Positions 55,167-62,747 of a stretch of 64,000 bases of DNA are shown here, one piece after another. The stretch covers positions 129,947 through 193,946 of the forward strand of contig NZ_MWLL01000191.1 in assembly GCF_002198675.1 (NCBI RefSeq), written 5' to 3'. Each line of letters starts with the position of its first letter. Position 1 is the first letter of the stretch. The position numbers were made by a program, and so were the translations under genes. Source of the stretch: Kineosporia sp. R_H_3 (lineage in GTDB: Bacteria; Actinomycetota; Actinomycetes; Actinomycetales; Kineosporiaceae). Under the pieces are notes generated by a model. The model did not search any database. It was not told where the DNA came from and worked only from the letters and a program-made list of their open reading frames with translations.

Positions 55167-57197
55167 TCAGAGCGCGCGGGCGAGCCGGGCCGCGTCGAGC
55201 ATGGCCGCGTGCACGTTGCGGCCTGCGACGGCGTCCCCGATCCGGAACAGCTGGTAGGTACCGCCGGGGTTGCGGACGGCGCTCTGCGCCCGGAGGGCGA
55301 GCAGGTCCTCGACGCGGACCTCGCCGTGGTTGCTCGAGCCGGGGACGAGCTCGTCGTAGAGGTCGGTGACCGCGACGGTGCCGACCTCGGCGACGACGGC
55401 GTCGACGAGCCGGGTCTCGGTGCGACTCGCCCCCTCGGCGCCGAGCGTGACGAGCAACCCGTCCGGCGCGCGCTCCACCGAGAGCAGCCGGCGCAGCACG
55501 GTCTGCCGGACGCCCCCCTCGGCGAGGGCGACGAAGTAGCCCGCCCCGACGAGCGCACCCACCTCGGGCGAGACCGTCCGCTCCGGCGTGACGAGCTCGA
55601 CCTCGGCACCCGCACGCAGCAGCGCCTCGGTGACGTCGAGGGCCTGGGTGCCGCCGTGGTCGTCGTAGACGAGCACCCGGCCGGTGGGCCGCTTCGCCCC
55701 CGAGACGACGTCCCACCCGTCGAGGACGAGCTGCGCCCCCGGGACGTCGGGCCGCCCGGGCAGGCCGCCGGTGGCGACGACGACGACGTCGTACCCGCCG
55801 GCCGCGAGCGTGTCGGCCTCCGCGTAGGTGTCGAGGTGCACCTTGACGCCGAGCCGCTCCAGCTCCTGGGCACGCCAGTCGACGATCCCCTGCAGGTCGC
55901 GCCGGCGCGGCGACAGGGACGCCAGGGCGAGCTGGCCGCCGAGCGCGGAGTTCGCCTCGAAGAGGGTCACGTCGTGGCCGCGCTCACCGGCGACCCGGGC
56001 GGCCTCGAGCCCGGCGGGGCCGCCGCCGACGACCGCCACCCGGCGCGGCGCCGCCGCCGGGGCGACGACCTGCGGCACCTCGAGCTCGCGCCCGCTCGAC
56101 GGGTTGTGGATGCAGAAGGCCGCACCGCTGGTGTAGATGCTGTCGATGCACATGTTCGCGCCGACGCAGGGCCGGATCCGGTCCTCCTGGCCGGTCGCGA
56201 CCTTGAGCGGCAGGTACGGGTCGGCGAGCAGCGCACGCGTCATCCCGACGAGGTCGAGCAGACCCGCCTCGATCGCGTAGCGGGCGGTCGCGACGTCGGC
56301 GATCCGGGCCGCGTGCATGACGGGCACGGTGAGCTCACGCTTCATCCGGCCGGCGAACTCCAGGTGCGGCGAGGCGGGCGTCCCCATCGGAGGGATCATC
56401 CGGGACAGCGCCGTGTCGCTCTCGATCGAGCCCTTGACGAGGCTGATGAAGTCGATGCCGGCGGCGGCGATGTCGCGGCCGATCCGCAGCGCCTCCTGCG
56501 GGCCGACGCCGGGTGCGCGCTCCTCGTCGAAGCTGACCCGGGCACCGACGAGGAAGTCGTCGGGGACGGCGGCCCGGACGGCGCGGATCACCTCGAGCGG
56601 GTAGCGCATCCGGTTCTCGTAGGACCCGCCGTACTCGTCGTCGCGGTGGTTCCAGAACGGCGTCCAGAACGAGTCGAGGAAGTGCCCGTAGAGCATGAGC
56701 TCGATGCCGTCGAGCCCGGCCTCCCGGCAGGCCTGCGCGCCGCGGACGAAGTCGTCCTTGATCCGGTCGAGGTCCCACTGCTCCGCGGCCTTGGCGAAGG
56801 CGCGGTGGGCCGGTTCCCGGGTGGCGCTCGCGGACACCGCCGGGACCCAGTCGTGGGTGTAGTTGCTCGTCCGGTGGCCGAGGTGGGTCAGCTGGATCAT
56901 GACGGCGGCGCCGTGCTCGTGGACCTCGTCGGCGAGGCGGCGCATCCAGGGGACGGACTCGTCCTTCCACACCTGCAGGTTGCCGAACGCCGGGGCGCTG
57001 TCCCGGCTGACGAGGGCACTGCCGCCGATCATGGTCAGCCCGACCCCGCCCCGGGCCTTCTCCACGTGGTACGCCCGGTAGCGGTCCTTGGGCAGACCGT
57101 CGTCGCTGTAGGCCGGCTCGTGCGAAGTGCTGACGATCCGGTTGCGCAGAGTCAGGCTCTTGAGACGGAAGGGGGTGAGCAGCGGGTCGGTCGCCAC
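55167..57197 (-). CDS. NADH:flavin oxidoreductase with Fe-S and FAD domains (FadH/TMADH/demethylase type)
   Basis: A 676-residue protein. An N-terminal Old-Yellow-Enzyme FMN barrel (residues 1-340; LTLRNRIVSTSHEP, HRDDEYGGSYENRMRYPLEV) is followed by a Cys segment and a C-terminal FAD/NAD domain (VAVVGGGPAGLEAARVAG). The family normally has CxxCxxxC or CxxCxxC for a 4Fe-4S cluster; here the stretch is CVGANMC, so the second Cys is Ala. The GTG at 57197 has AGGAGG 5 nt upstream. Relatives act on dienoyl-CoA, methylamines or N-methylproline. The substrate is unknown. Confidence 0.85.
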   Translation of the reverse strand: MATDPLLTPFRLKSLTLRNRIVSTSHEPAYSDDGLPKDRYRAYHVEKARGGVGLTMIGGSALVSRDSAPAFGNLQVWKDESVPWMRRLADEVHEHGAAVMIQLTHLGHRTSNYTHDWVPAVSASATREPAHRAFAKAAEQWDLDRIKDDFVRGAQACREAGLDGIELMLYGHFLDSFWTPFWNHRDDEYGGSYENRMRYPLEVIRAVRAAVPDDFLVGARVSFDEERAPGVGPQEALRIGRDIAAAGIDFISLVKGSIESDTALSRMIPPMGTPASPHLEFAGRMKRELTVPVMHAARIADVATARYAIEAGLLDLVGMTRALLADPYLPLKVATGQEDRIRPCVGANMCIDSIYTSGAAFCIHNPSSGRELEVPQVVAPAAAPRRVAVVGGGPAGLEAARVAGERGHDVTLFEANSALGGQLALASLSPRRRDLQGIVDWRAQELERLGVKVHLDTYAEADTLAAGGYDVVVVATGGLPGRPDVPGAQLVLDGWDVVSGAKRPTGRVLVYDDHGGTQALDVTEALLRAGAEVELVTPERTVSPEVGALVGAGYFVALAEGGVRQTVLRRLLSVERAPDGLLVTLGAEGASRTETRLVDAVVAEVGTVAVTDLYDELVPGSSNHGEVRVEDLLALRAQSAVRNPGGTYQLFRIGDAVAGRNVHAAMLDAARLARAL

Positions 57198-57326
57198 GAG
57201 CGCCTCCTGTGGGCCACAAGGCGTCGGGTCCGCGGCGCCTCCCCCACGATGCGGTGCGGCTCCCGCCCGGCGCGAGAGGGCACCGAGGATTCGGCCCGCT
57301 CGCGAGTCCCCGATGCATAAGTGCCT

Positions 57327-57338
57327 TACCCTCGACCA
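57327..57338 (+). promoter_or_regulatory. -10 box directly before the fusion regulator gene
   Basis: TACCCT (57327-57332) lies 6 nt before the GTG at 57339, consistent with a leaderless transcript. The -35 region is weak. The -10 match is modest. Confidence 0.35.
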
Positions 57339-58916
57339 GTGCGCGCGCAGCGGAGGACAGGGCTGTCGCCGGCGCAGGTGAGGCTGCTGCGGCGGCTCGC
57401 CGAGGCGGACCCGGAACCAGCCGTCGCGCGGCGGGCCCGGGTGCTCCTCGGTGAGGAACCGGTCTCCCGGCAGACGGCGGCGAAGTGGTCCGCGCGGTTC
57501 GCCGCGCACGGCGCCGCCGGGCTGCGCGACCTGCCGCGGACCGGCCGGCCGCCGACGCACGGCGACGAGTCGGTGCGCAGCATCCTCGTCGCGCCGCTGC
57601 TCGCTCCGACGCCGCGGTGGACCTCGCACACCGTCGCCCGGCTCACCGGGCAGAGCCAGACGGCCGTCGTCCGCGCCTGGCGCCAGGCCTTCGAAGCAGG
57701 TGCGGCGCACCCGGGCGGATCGCTGCCCTCCGGCGGGCTCGCGCTCGTCGCGGCCCGCTGCGACTCCTCGAACAGTGTCCTCGTCCTCGCCGCGCACGCG
57801 ACCGCCGTCCCACCGGAGAGCACCACGCCGTTCATGCGCTCGCCGCGGCGGCCGCCGCTGCAGGCGCTGCTCGCCGCCGACCTGCTCGCGAGGGCCCTCC
57901 CGCCGGACGCCGCCCCCACGCCGGACCCCGGGGCGGCGCCGGACCTGCCGGCGACCGTGCGTCGCCGGCTGGGTACCCGCACCCCGCTGTTCGTCCTCTC
58001 CCGCCGGCCGCTGCCCGCACCGGACCCCGTACCACCCGGGGTCGAGTACCTTCACCTCGCCCCGGACGACCCGTGGCAGGGCCTCCTGGAGACCCTCGTC
58101 CGCCGCTGCACCGCGACGCCGCAGCCGCACCTGGCCGCGCTGCAGCAGCGGCTCATGGCCTGGGCGCAGGGCGACGGCGGGCCGTTCGAATGGCTCGGGG
58201 ACGGTGCCCCGGACCGGGCCGGACGCCCGACGACCCCGGGCGGAGAGCCGCGGCCGACCGGCCAGGTGGTCGCGGACGCCGTCCTCGCCTCGGTCCTCGA
58301 GCGGATCACCGCGGGCCGGCTCACGGCCGGCGACCGGATCACCGAGTCGTCCCTGTCCCGGGCCGTGCACGCCTCGCGCGGACACGTCCGCGAGGCGCTG
58401 CTCGTGCTGGCGTCCAACGGGCTCGTCGACCTGGAGCCGCGCCGCGGCGCCCTCGTGCCGGCGCCCCAGGTGGCCGACGTCGTCGAGACGTACGCCGTCC
58501 GGCGGGCCCTCGGCGCCCTGCTCGTCCGCCGTGCGGCGCAGTCGGCCCCCGGTTCGCTGGCCCCCGTCGAGCGTGCCCTTACGGCGCTCGTCACCGTCGC
58601 CGCGACCGGTGACGCGCGGGCCAGCGGTGAGGCGGACATCGGGTTCCAGGACGCCCTCGCCCTGAGCACCGGGATGCGCCGGGTGCCACGGATGTTCGTG
58701 GCCCTGTCGTCGCAGATCCGCCTCTTCACCGCCGTCATGGGCGTGCGCTACGCGTACTCCGTCCCGCAGATGGTCCGCGACGACACCCTCCTGCTCCATC
58801 ACGTCACGGCGCGCGACGAGGCGTCGGCGCTCCAGACGTGGCACACGAAGATGGACGACGCCGTCGCGTACATGCTCACGCAGCTCGGGTCGCCGGGCCC
58901 GGCGCTGCGCCGGTAG
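57339..58916 (+). CDS. GntR/FCD regulator fused to an inactive IS630-type transposase
   Basis: A 525-residue protein. Residues 8-115 look like the IS630 transposase DNA-binding part (LSPAQVRLLRRL, KWSARFAAHGAAGLRDLPR, TGQSQTAVVRAWRQAF). Residues 130-295 follow the IS630 DDE domain (LVLAAHATAVPPE, PLFVLSRR, YLHLAPDDPWQGLLETLV, LMAWAQGDGGPFEW). At the catalytic positions His153 and Ser221 replace Asp, and Glu251 remains. Residues 307-375 are a GntR winged helix (TESSLSRAVHASRGHVREAL) followed by an FCD-like domain. It is divergent from the flavin oxidoreductase. GTG 57339 is preferred; GTG 57321 adds six residues. Confidence 0.8.
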   Translation: MRAQRRTGLSPAQVRLLRRLAEADPEPAVARRARVLLGEEPVSRQTAAKWSARFAAHGAAGLRDLPRTGRPPTHGDESVRSILVAPLLAPTPRWTSHTVARLTGQSQTAVVRAWRQAFEAGAAHPGGSLPSGGLALVAARCDSSNSVLVLAAHATAVPPESTTPFMRSPRRPPLQALLAADLLARALPPDAAPTPDPGAAPDLPATVRRRLGTRTPLFVLSRRPLPAPDPVPPGVEYLHLAPDDPWQGLLETLVRRCTATPQPHLAALQQRLMAWAQGDGGPFEWLGDGAPDRAGRPTTPGGEPRPTGQVVADAVLASVLERITAGRLTAGDRITESSLSRAVHASRGHVREALLVLASNGLVDLEPRRGALVPAPQVADVVETYAVRRALGALLVRRAAQSAPGSLAPVERALTALVTVAATGDARASGEADIGFQDALALSTGMRRVPRMFVALSSQIRLFTAVMGVRYAYSVPQMVRDDTLLLHHVTARDEASALQTWHTKMDDAVAYMLTQLGSPGPALRR

Positions 58917-58946
58917 CGACGGGCGCGAGCGGCACCGTCGCGGCGG

Positions 58947-59198
58947 TCAGGCCTCGGGCGCGACGGACAGCCCGGGGCGGGGCGCGGGCCGCGGGCGGGC
59001 CGGGAAGTCGTGGTCGAGGTCGCGCAGCTGCCGCTCGGCCTCGCGCTGCACGAGGACCGGCAGGTAGGTCCGGACCGTCGAGTCCGCGAACTCGTCGAAG
59101 ATCCGGCGGACGAGCCGCTCGATGGTCCGGGGCCTGAAGAGCGGGTGACGCGCCGCCAGGTGCGCCACCAGGCGCCGCGCCTCGTGATCGACGTCCAT
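58947..59198 (-). CDS. Free-standing three-helix-bundle protein
   Basis: An 83-residue protein whose helical core (RTIERLVRRIFDEFADS, then TYLPVLVQREAERQL) matches the N-terminal helical domain of the arsenate reductase at 61369 (TIERF, FDQFAG, FLPLIAERFA, LRAL). The tail is Pro/Arg-rich. Such modules probably mediate dimerisation. It lies 139 nt downstream of arsC on the same strand and ends 30 nt from the convergent fusion gene. It may partner the ArsC proteins. Confidence 0.75.
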   Translation of the reverse strand: MDVDHEARRLVAHLAARHPLFRPRTIERLVRRIFDEFADSTVRTYLPVLVQREAERQLRDLDHDFPARPRPAPRPGLSVAPEA

Positions 59199-59337
59199 TC
59201 GGCCTCCGGCGGCTCCACGACCCTTCAGCAGAGTCTAGGCACCCGTCGTTCACCTGCGAAGGTGCCGTCGTTGGCCGTCAGCACCCGGCAGTCCCGGTGA
59301 GCGCCGGGCCCCTCGTCGCCCGGTCGTCAGCCGGTCG

Positions 59338-59793
59338 TCAGCCGGCCGGGTCCGGCAGGATCTCGGCGAGGAGGCCCTCGACGTTGGCCCGGATCTGGTC
59401 GCGGATCGGGCGGACGGCGTCGATGCCCTGGCCGGCCGGGTCCTCGAGCGGCCAGTCGAGGTACCGGGTGCCGGGGTACCACGGGCACTCGTCGCCGCAC
59501 CCCATGGTGATGACGACGTCGCTGGCCTGGACGGCCTCGCCGGTGAGGACCTTGGGCGTGGCGGCGGTGATGTCGATGCCGACCTCGGCCATCGCCTCCA
59601 CCGCGACCGGGTTGACCCGGTCGCCGGGAGCGGTGCCGGCCGAGCGGACCTCGACGCGGTCGCCGGCGAGCGCGGTGAGCCAGCCGGCGGCCATCTGCGA
59701 GCGACCGGCGTTGTGGATGCAGACGAACAGGACGGACGGCCTGTCGCCCTTCGTGGCGCGCTCCGCGGGGGCGGGGGTGCTGTCGGTGGTCAC
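59338..59793 (-). CDS. arsC: Arsenate reductase (low-molecular-weight phosphatase fold)
   Basis: A 151-residue ArsC of the LMW-phosphatase class. The arsenate-binding loop is CIHNAGRS (CX5R) near residue 25. Further cysteines in MGCGDECP can relay the disulphide. It reduces arsenate to arsenite with thioredoxin or mycothiol. GTG start with AAGGAG 6 nt upstream. Second gene after the aquaglyceroporin, 29 nt apart. Confidence 0.9.
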   Translation of the reverse strand: MTTDSTPAPAERATKGDRPSVLFVCIHNAGRSQMAAGWLTALAGDRVEVRSAGTAPGDRVNPVAVEAMAEVGIDITAATPKVLTGEAVQASDVVITMGCGDECPWYPGTRYLDWPLEDPAGQGIDAVRPIRDQIRANVEGLLAEILPDPAG

Positions 59794-59822
59794 GTGGTGC
59801 TCCTTCGAGGTCCGGGCCGGGG

Positions 59823-60560
59823 TCAGCTGCTGTGGTGCGGGACGACGGCGTCGTCCGCGGTCTGCCCGACGTCCGGGTAGAGGGCGCGGACGAGGGCGAT
59901 CCCGACGCCGCCGCCGACGACCTGGACGGCGACGAACGGCAGCACGGACGACGGGGCGATGCCGGCGAACGTGTCGGAGAAGACCCGGCCGACCGTCACG
60001 GCCGGGTTGGCGAACGACGTCGACGAGGTGAACCAGTACGCCGACCCGATGTACGCACCGACGGCCGCTGCGGACAGCGGCGCGCGCCCGGTGCGGGCGA
60101 GGGCGAAGATCAGCGCGACGAGACCGGCGGTCGCGACGACCTCACCGACGAGCACTCCGCCGCTGACCCGCTCGTGGGTGGCGATCTGGGCGGCGTCGAG
60201 GCCGTACATGATGTTGGCGAGCACCGCGCCCGCGATCGCCCCGACGACCTGCGCGACCGTGTACGCGAGGACGTCCGCCCCCGGCAGCCCGGCACCGGTC
60301 CGCCGGCCGAGCAGCCAGTCCGCCGCGGACACCACGGGGTTGAAGTGGGCGCCGGACACCGGCCCGAAGAGCAGGATCAGCACGGCGAGCCCGAACACGG
60401 TCGCGGTGCTGTTCTCGAGCAGCTGCAGCCCCACGTCGTCCGGCGAGAGCTGCTGGGCCGCGATCCCGGACCCGACGACCACCGTCACGAGCAGGGCCGT
60501 GCCGACGCACTCGGCGAGGAGCCGGCGGGCCAGGTCGGGGCCAGGGTTGACATCTGCCAT
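59823..60560 (-). CDS. Aquaglyceroporin of the arsenic locus (AqpS-like)
   Basis: A 245-residue MIP-family channel with six hydrophobic helices. The first pore motif is NPV (HFNPVVS) instead of NPA and the second is NPA (FANPAVTVGR). Placed between arsC and the divergent arsR fusion, it probably lets arsenite leave the cell, as AqpS does in Sinorhizobium. The ATG follows TATGAT by 6 nt, so the transcript looks leaderless. Confidence 0.87.
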   Translation of the reverse strand: MADVNPGPDLARRLLAECVGTALLVTVVVGSGIAAQQLSPDDVGLQLLENSTATVFGLAVLILLFGPVSGAHFNPVVSAADWLLGRRTGAGLPGADVLAYTVAQVVGAIAGAVLANIMYGLDAAQIATHERVSGGVLVGEVVATAGLVALIFALARTGRAPLSAAAVGAYIGSAYWFTSSTSFANPAVTVGRVFSDTFAGIAPSSVLPFVAVQVVGGGVGIALVRALYPDVGQTADDAVVPHHSS

Positions 60561-60566
60561 GCCTCG

Positions 60567-60582
60567 ATCATAGTTGAGTCAA
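60567..60582. promoter_or_regulatory. Shared ars control region
   Basis: On the minus strand TATGAT (60572-60567) is the -10 box of the channel gene. On the plus strand TTGACA (60547-60552) and CATAGT (60569-60574), 16 nt apart, may drive the arsR fusion. TTGAGTCAA (60574-60582), a 9-bp palindrome, adjoins both and is the likely ArsR operator. Confidence 0.45.
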
Positions 60583-60598
60583 TACAGTTGGAGGCAAG

Positions 60599-61372
60599 AT
60601 GGCTGGACGCAGCACCGGACGGCGGGACGCACCGCCCCTCGCGGACCGGTCGCAGCGGCTGCTCGCGCGCGCGGCGCGGTTCGCCGCGGTGGGCGAACCG
60701 GTCCGGCTGGCGATCGTGGAGCACCTCGCGCTCGGCGACGCGGCACCGAGCGAGCTGGGCGCACTGGTCGACCTGCCGAGCAACCTCCTCGCGCACCACC
60801 TCAAGGTCCTCGAGGAGGCGGGCGTCGTCCGGCGCATCCGGTCCGAGGGCGACCGGCGCCGCTCGTACGTCCGGCTGCGCCTGGAGGACCCGGCCGTCGC
60901 CGCCCTGGTCGCCCCGCACCTCGCGGACGCCGGCGGTCGGCTCGGCGAACCGGGAAGCGCCGCCCGCGTGGTGTTCGTCTGCACGCACAACTCCGCCCGC
61001 TCCCAGCTCGCCGCGGCGGCGTGGGAGCAGGTCAGCGACCTGCCGGTCGCGTCCGCCGGGACGCACCCGGCGGCGAGGGTGCACCCGCGGGCGGTGTCGA
61101 CCGCACGCCGGCACGGGCTGCGCCTCGCCGGCCGGCGGCCGCAGCCGCTCGACGCGACGGCCCGGCACGGCGACCTGCTCGTCGCCGTGTGCGACAACGC
61201 CTACGAGGACCTCGGCCCGGCGCCCGACCGGCCCGGCGCCCGGCTGCACTGGTCGGTCCCCGACCCGGTGCGCGTCGACACCGACGCGGCCTTCGAGACC
61301 GCCTACGACGACATCGACCGCCGGGTCCGGCACCTCGCCGAGACCCTGGGCAGACAGGAGCACCCGGCATGA
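60599..61372 (+). CDS. ArsR-family regulator fused to an arsenate-reductase/LMW-phosphatase domain
   Basis: A 257-residue two-domain protein. Residues 15-100 are an ArsR-type winged helix (FAAVGEPVRLAIVEHL, LPSNLLAHHLKVLEEAGVV). Residues 122-250 are an LMW-phosphatase fold with CX5R (Cys128-THNSA-Arg134). No CxC arsenite site like that of classical ArsR is seen in the helix part. It probably represses both sides of the divergent ars region; the second domain may sense or reduce arsenate. GGAGG lies 4 nt before the ATG. Confidence 0.87.
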   Translation: MAGRSTGRRDAPPLADRSQRLLARAARFAAVGEPVRLAIVEHLALGDAAPSELGALVDLPSNLLAHHLKVLEEAGVVRRIRSEGDRRRSYVRLRLEDPAVAALVAPHLADAGGRLGEPGSAARVVFVCTHNSARSQLAAAAWEQVSDLPVASAGTHPAARVHPRAVSTARRHGLRLAGRRPQPLDATARHGDLLVAVCDNAYEDLGPAPDRPGARLHWSVPDPVRVDTDAAFETAYDDIDRRVRHLAETLGRQEHPA

Positions 61373-62037
61373 CCGTCCCCGACACCGAGCGGCCCTCCTG
61401 GGCAAGCCTCCCGCTGGAGCAGACGGTGGCGCTGCGCGCCGCGGCCGGCCGTCTCGCCGACGACTTCACGGGCGTCTTCGGCACCGAGACCATCGAGCGG
61501 TTCCTGCACTCCTCGTTCGACCAGTTCGCCGGGCGCGCGACGGTCCCGCAGTTCCTGCCGCTCATCGCCGAGCGCTTCGCCCGGCAGCGGCTGCGCGCCC
61601 TCGCGAAGATCGAGGGCCTGCACGACGACGGCAAGCCGACGGTGCTGTTCCTCTGCGTGCACAACGCGGGCCGCTCCCAGATGGCCATGGGGTTCTTCAC
61701 CCACCTCGCCGGGGACGGCGCCGTCGCCTGGTCCGGCGGCTCCGAGCCGGGCACCCAGGTCAACCCGGTCGCCGTCGAGGCCATGCGCGAGCGCGGTATC
61801 GACATCTCCGCGGAGTTCCCCAAGCCGTGGACCGACGAGACCGTCCGCGCCGCCGACGTCGTCATCACCATGGGCTGCGGCGACGCCTGCCCGATCTTCC
61901 CCGGCAAGCGCTACGAGGAGTGGACCCTCGACGACCCGGCCGGCCGCGCGATCGACGACGTGCGGGCGGTCCGGGACGACATCGAGCGCCGGGTCCGGCG
62001 GCTGCTCGCGGAGCTCGAGGTGCCGGTCCGTGCCTGA
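61369..62037 (+). CDS. arsC: Arsenate reductase with N-terminal three-helix domain
   Basis: A 222-residue protein. Residues 15-80 form a helical bundle (TETIERFLHSSFDQFAG, FLPLIAERFARQRL). An ArsC LMW-phosphatase domain follows with Cys96-VHNAG-Arg102 and MGCGDACPIFPGKRYEEW. Such fusions are common in actinomycetes. Its ATG overlaps the arsR fusion stop (ATGA), so the two are co-translated. It should reduce arsenate. Confidence 0.9.
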   Translation: MTVPDTERPSWASLPLEQTVALRAAAGRLADDFTGVFGTETIERFLHSSFDQFAGRATVPQFLPLIAERFARQRLRALAKIEGLHDDGKPTVLFLCVHNAGRSQMAMGFFTHLAGDGAVAWSGGSEPGTQVNPVAVEAMRERGIDISAEFPKPWTDETVRAADVVITMGCGDACPIFPGKRYEEWTLDDPAGRAIDDVRAVRDDIERRVRRLLAELEVPVRA

Positions 62038-62497
62038 CCGGCCGAGCATCACGGCGGAGCACGACGTGGTGCGCGCCCGGCCGCGCGTGCTGTTCGTGTG
62101 CGTCAAGAACGGCGGCAAGTCACAGATGGCCGAGGCGCTGATGCGTCACGTCGCGGGTGACGGCGTCGATGCGGCCTCGGCTGGGACCCGGGCCGGTACG
62201 GCGGTGAACACGCTGTCCGCCGACTCCCTGCTCGAGCTGGGGATCGACATCCGCGGGAACACCCCGCGACAGCTCACGGCCGACCTGGTGGACGCGAGCG
62301 ACCTGGTGGTCGTCCTCGGTCAGGACGCCGAGGTCGACCCGGGGCGGGGGACCCCGGTCGAGCGATGGGAGACCGACGAACCGTCGGAGCGCGGCATCGA
62401 GGGGATCGAGCGCATGCGGCTGGTCCGCGACGACATCCTCGACCGGGTCGCCGCGCTCAACGAGCGGCTCACACCGTCGGGGCCGAACGGGCCGTAG
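62030..62497 (+). CDS. Arsenate-mycothiol transferase-type ArsC with CX5K loop
   Basis: A 155-residue LMW-phosphatase-fold protein. The active loop is CVKNGGKS: Cys24 is present but the usual loop Arg is Lys30. This loop resembles actinomycete enzymes that join arsenate to mycothiol, so that role is likely. The GTG start overlaps the previous stop by 8 nt. The C-terminus overlaps the convergent DUF2180 gene by 29 nt. Confidence 0.8.
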   Translation: MPDRPSITAEHDVVRARPRVLFVCVKNGGKSQMAEALMRHVAGDGVDAASAGTRAGTAVNTLSADSLLELGIDIRGNTPRQLTADLVDASDLVVVLGQDAEVDPGRGTPVERWETDEPSERGIEGIERMRLVRDDILDRVAALNERLTPSGPNGP

Positions 62498-62747
62498 GCG
62501 GTGACCCTGCCCGCGCCGGGGCCGGGGCGCGCCGCCCTGCCGCGGCGTCCACGGCCGCCCGGCACAGGTGGCACCGCACCGTGCGGGTCACCGGCCCGAC
62601 GGCGACCGTCCGGTTCATCGCCGCCGCCCGGGAGAGCCGGCGCGGGGTGACCTCGGCGTGCTCGATGCAGAGAGCGACCCCGCAGTCGACGCACACGGCG
62701 ACCGCGGGGGTGTCCTCGGCGCGGGCGGCGCACTCGTAGCAGTTCAC
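62469..62747 (-). CDS. DUF2180 zinc-binding protein
   Basis: A 92-residue protein. VNCYECAARAEDTPAVAVC, CVDCG, ALCIEHA and a final CHLC give four Cys pairs typical of DUF2180, a small zinc-ribbon family. The C-terminal 25 residues are Arg/Ala/Pro-rich. GTG start overlapping the acr3 stop by 4 nt. It is coupled to the arsenite exporter. Its role is unknown. Confidence 0.8.
   Translation of the reverse strand: MNCYECAARAEDTPAVAVCVDCGVALCIEHAEVTPRRLSRAAAMNRTVAVGPVTRTVRCHLCRAAVDAAAGRRAPAPARAGSPPTARSAPTV

Noticed and set aside
55119-57320. A plus-strand open frame of 733 codons opposite the flavin oxidoreductase.
   Set aside because: It mirrors the real gene codon by codon, with His/Arg/Asp-rich low-complexity content and no motif.
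57321-58300. An insertion sequence of the IS630 family.
   Set aside because: No terminal inverted repeats or TA duplications were seen, two catalytic residues are gone, and the frame continues into a GntR domain. It is treated as a host gene.
60577-60582. TTGACT on the minus strand as a -35 box for the channel gene.
   Set aside because: It is only about 4 nt from the TATGAT -10 box, far too close.
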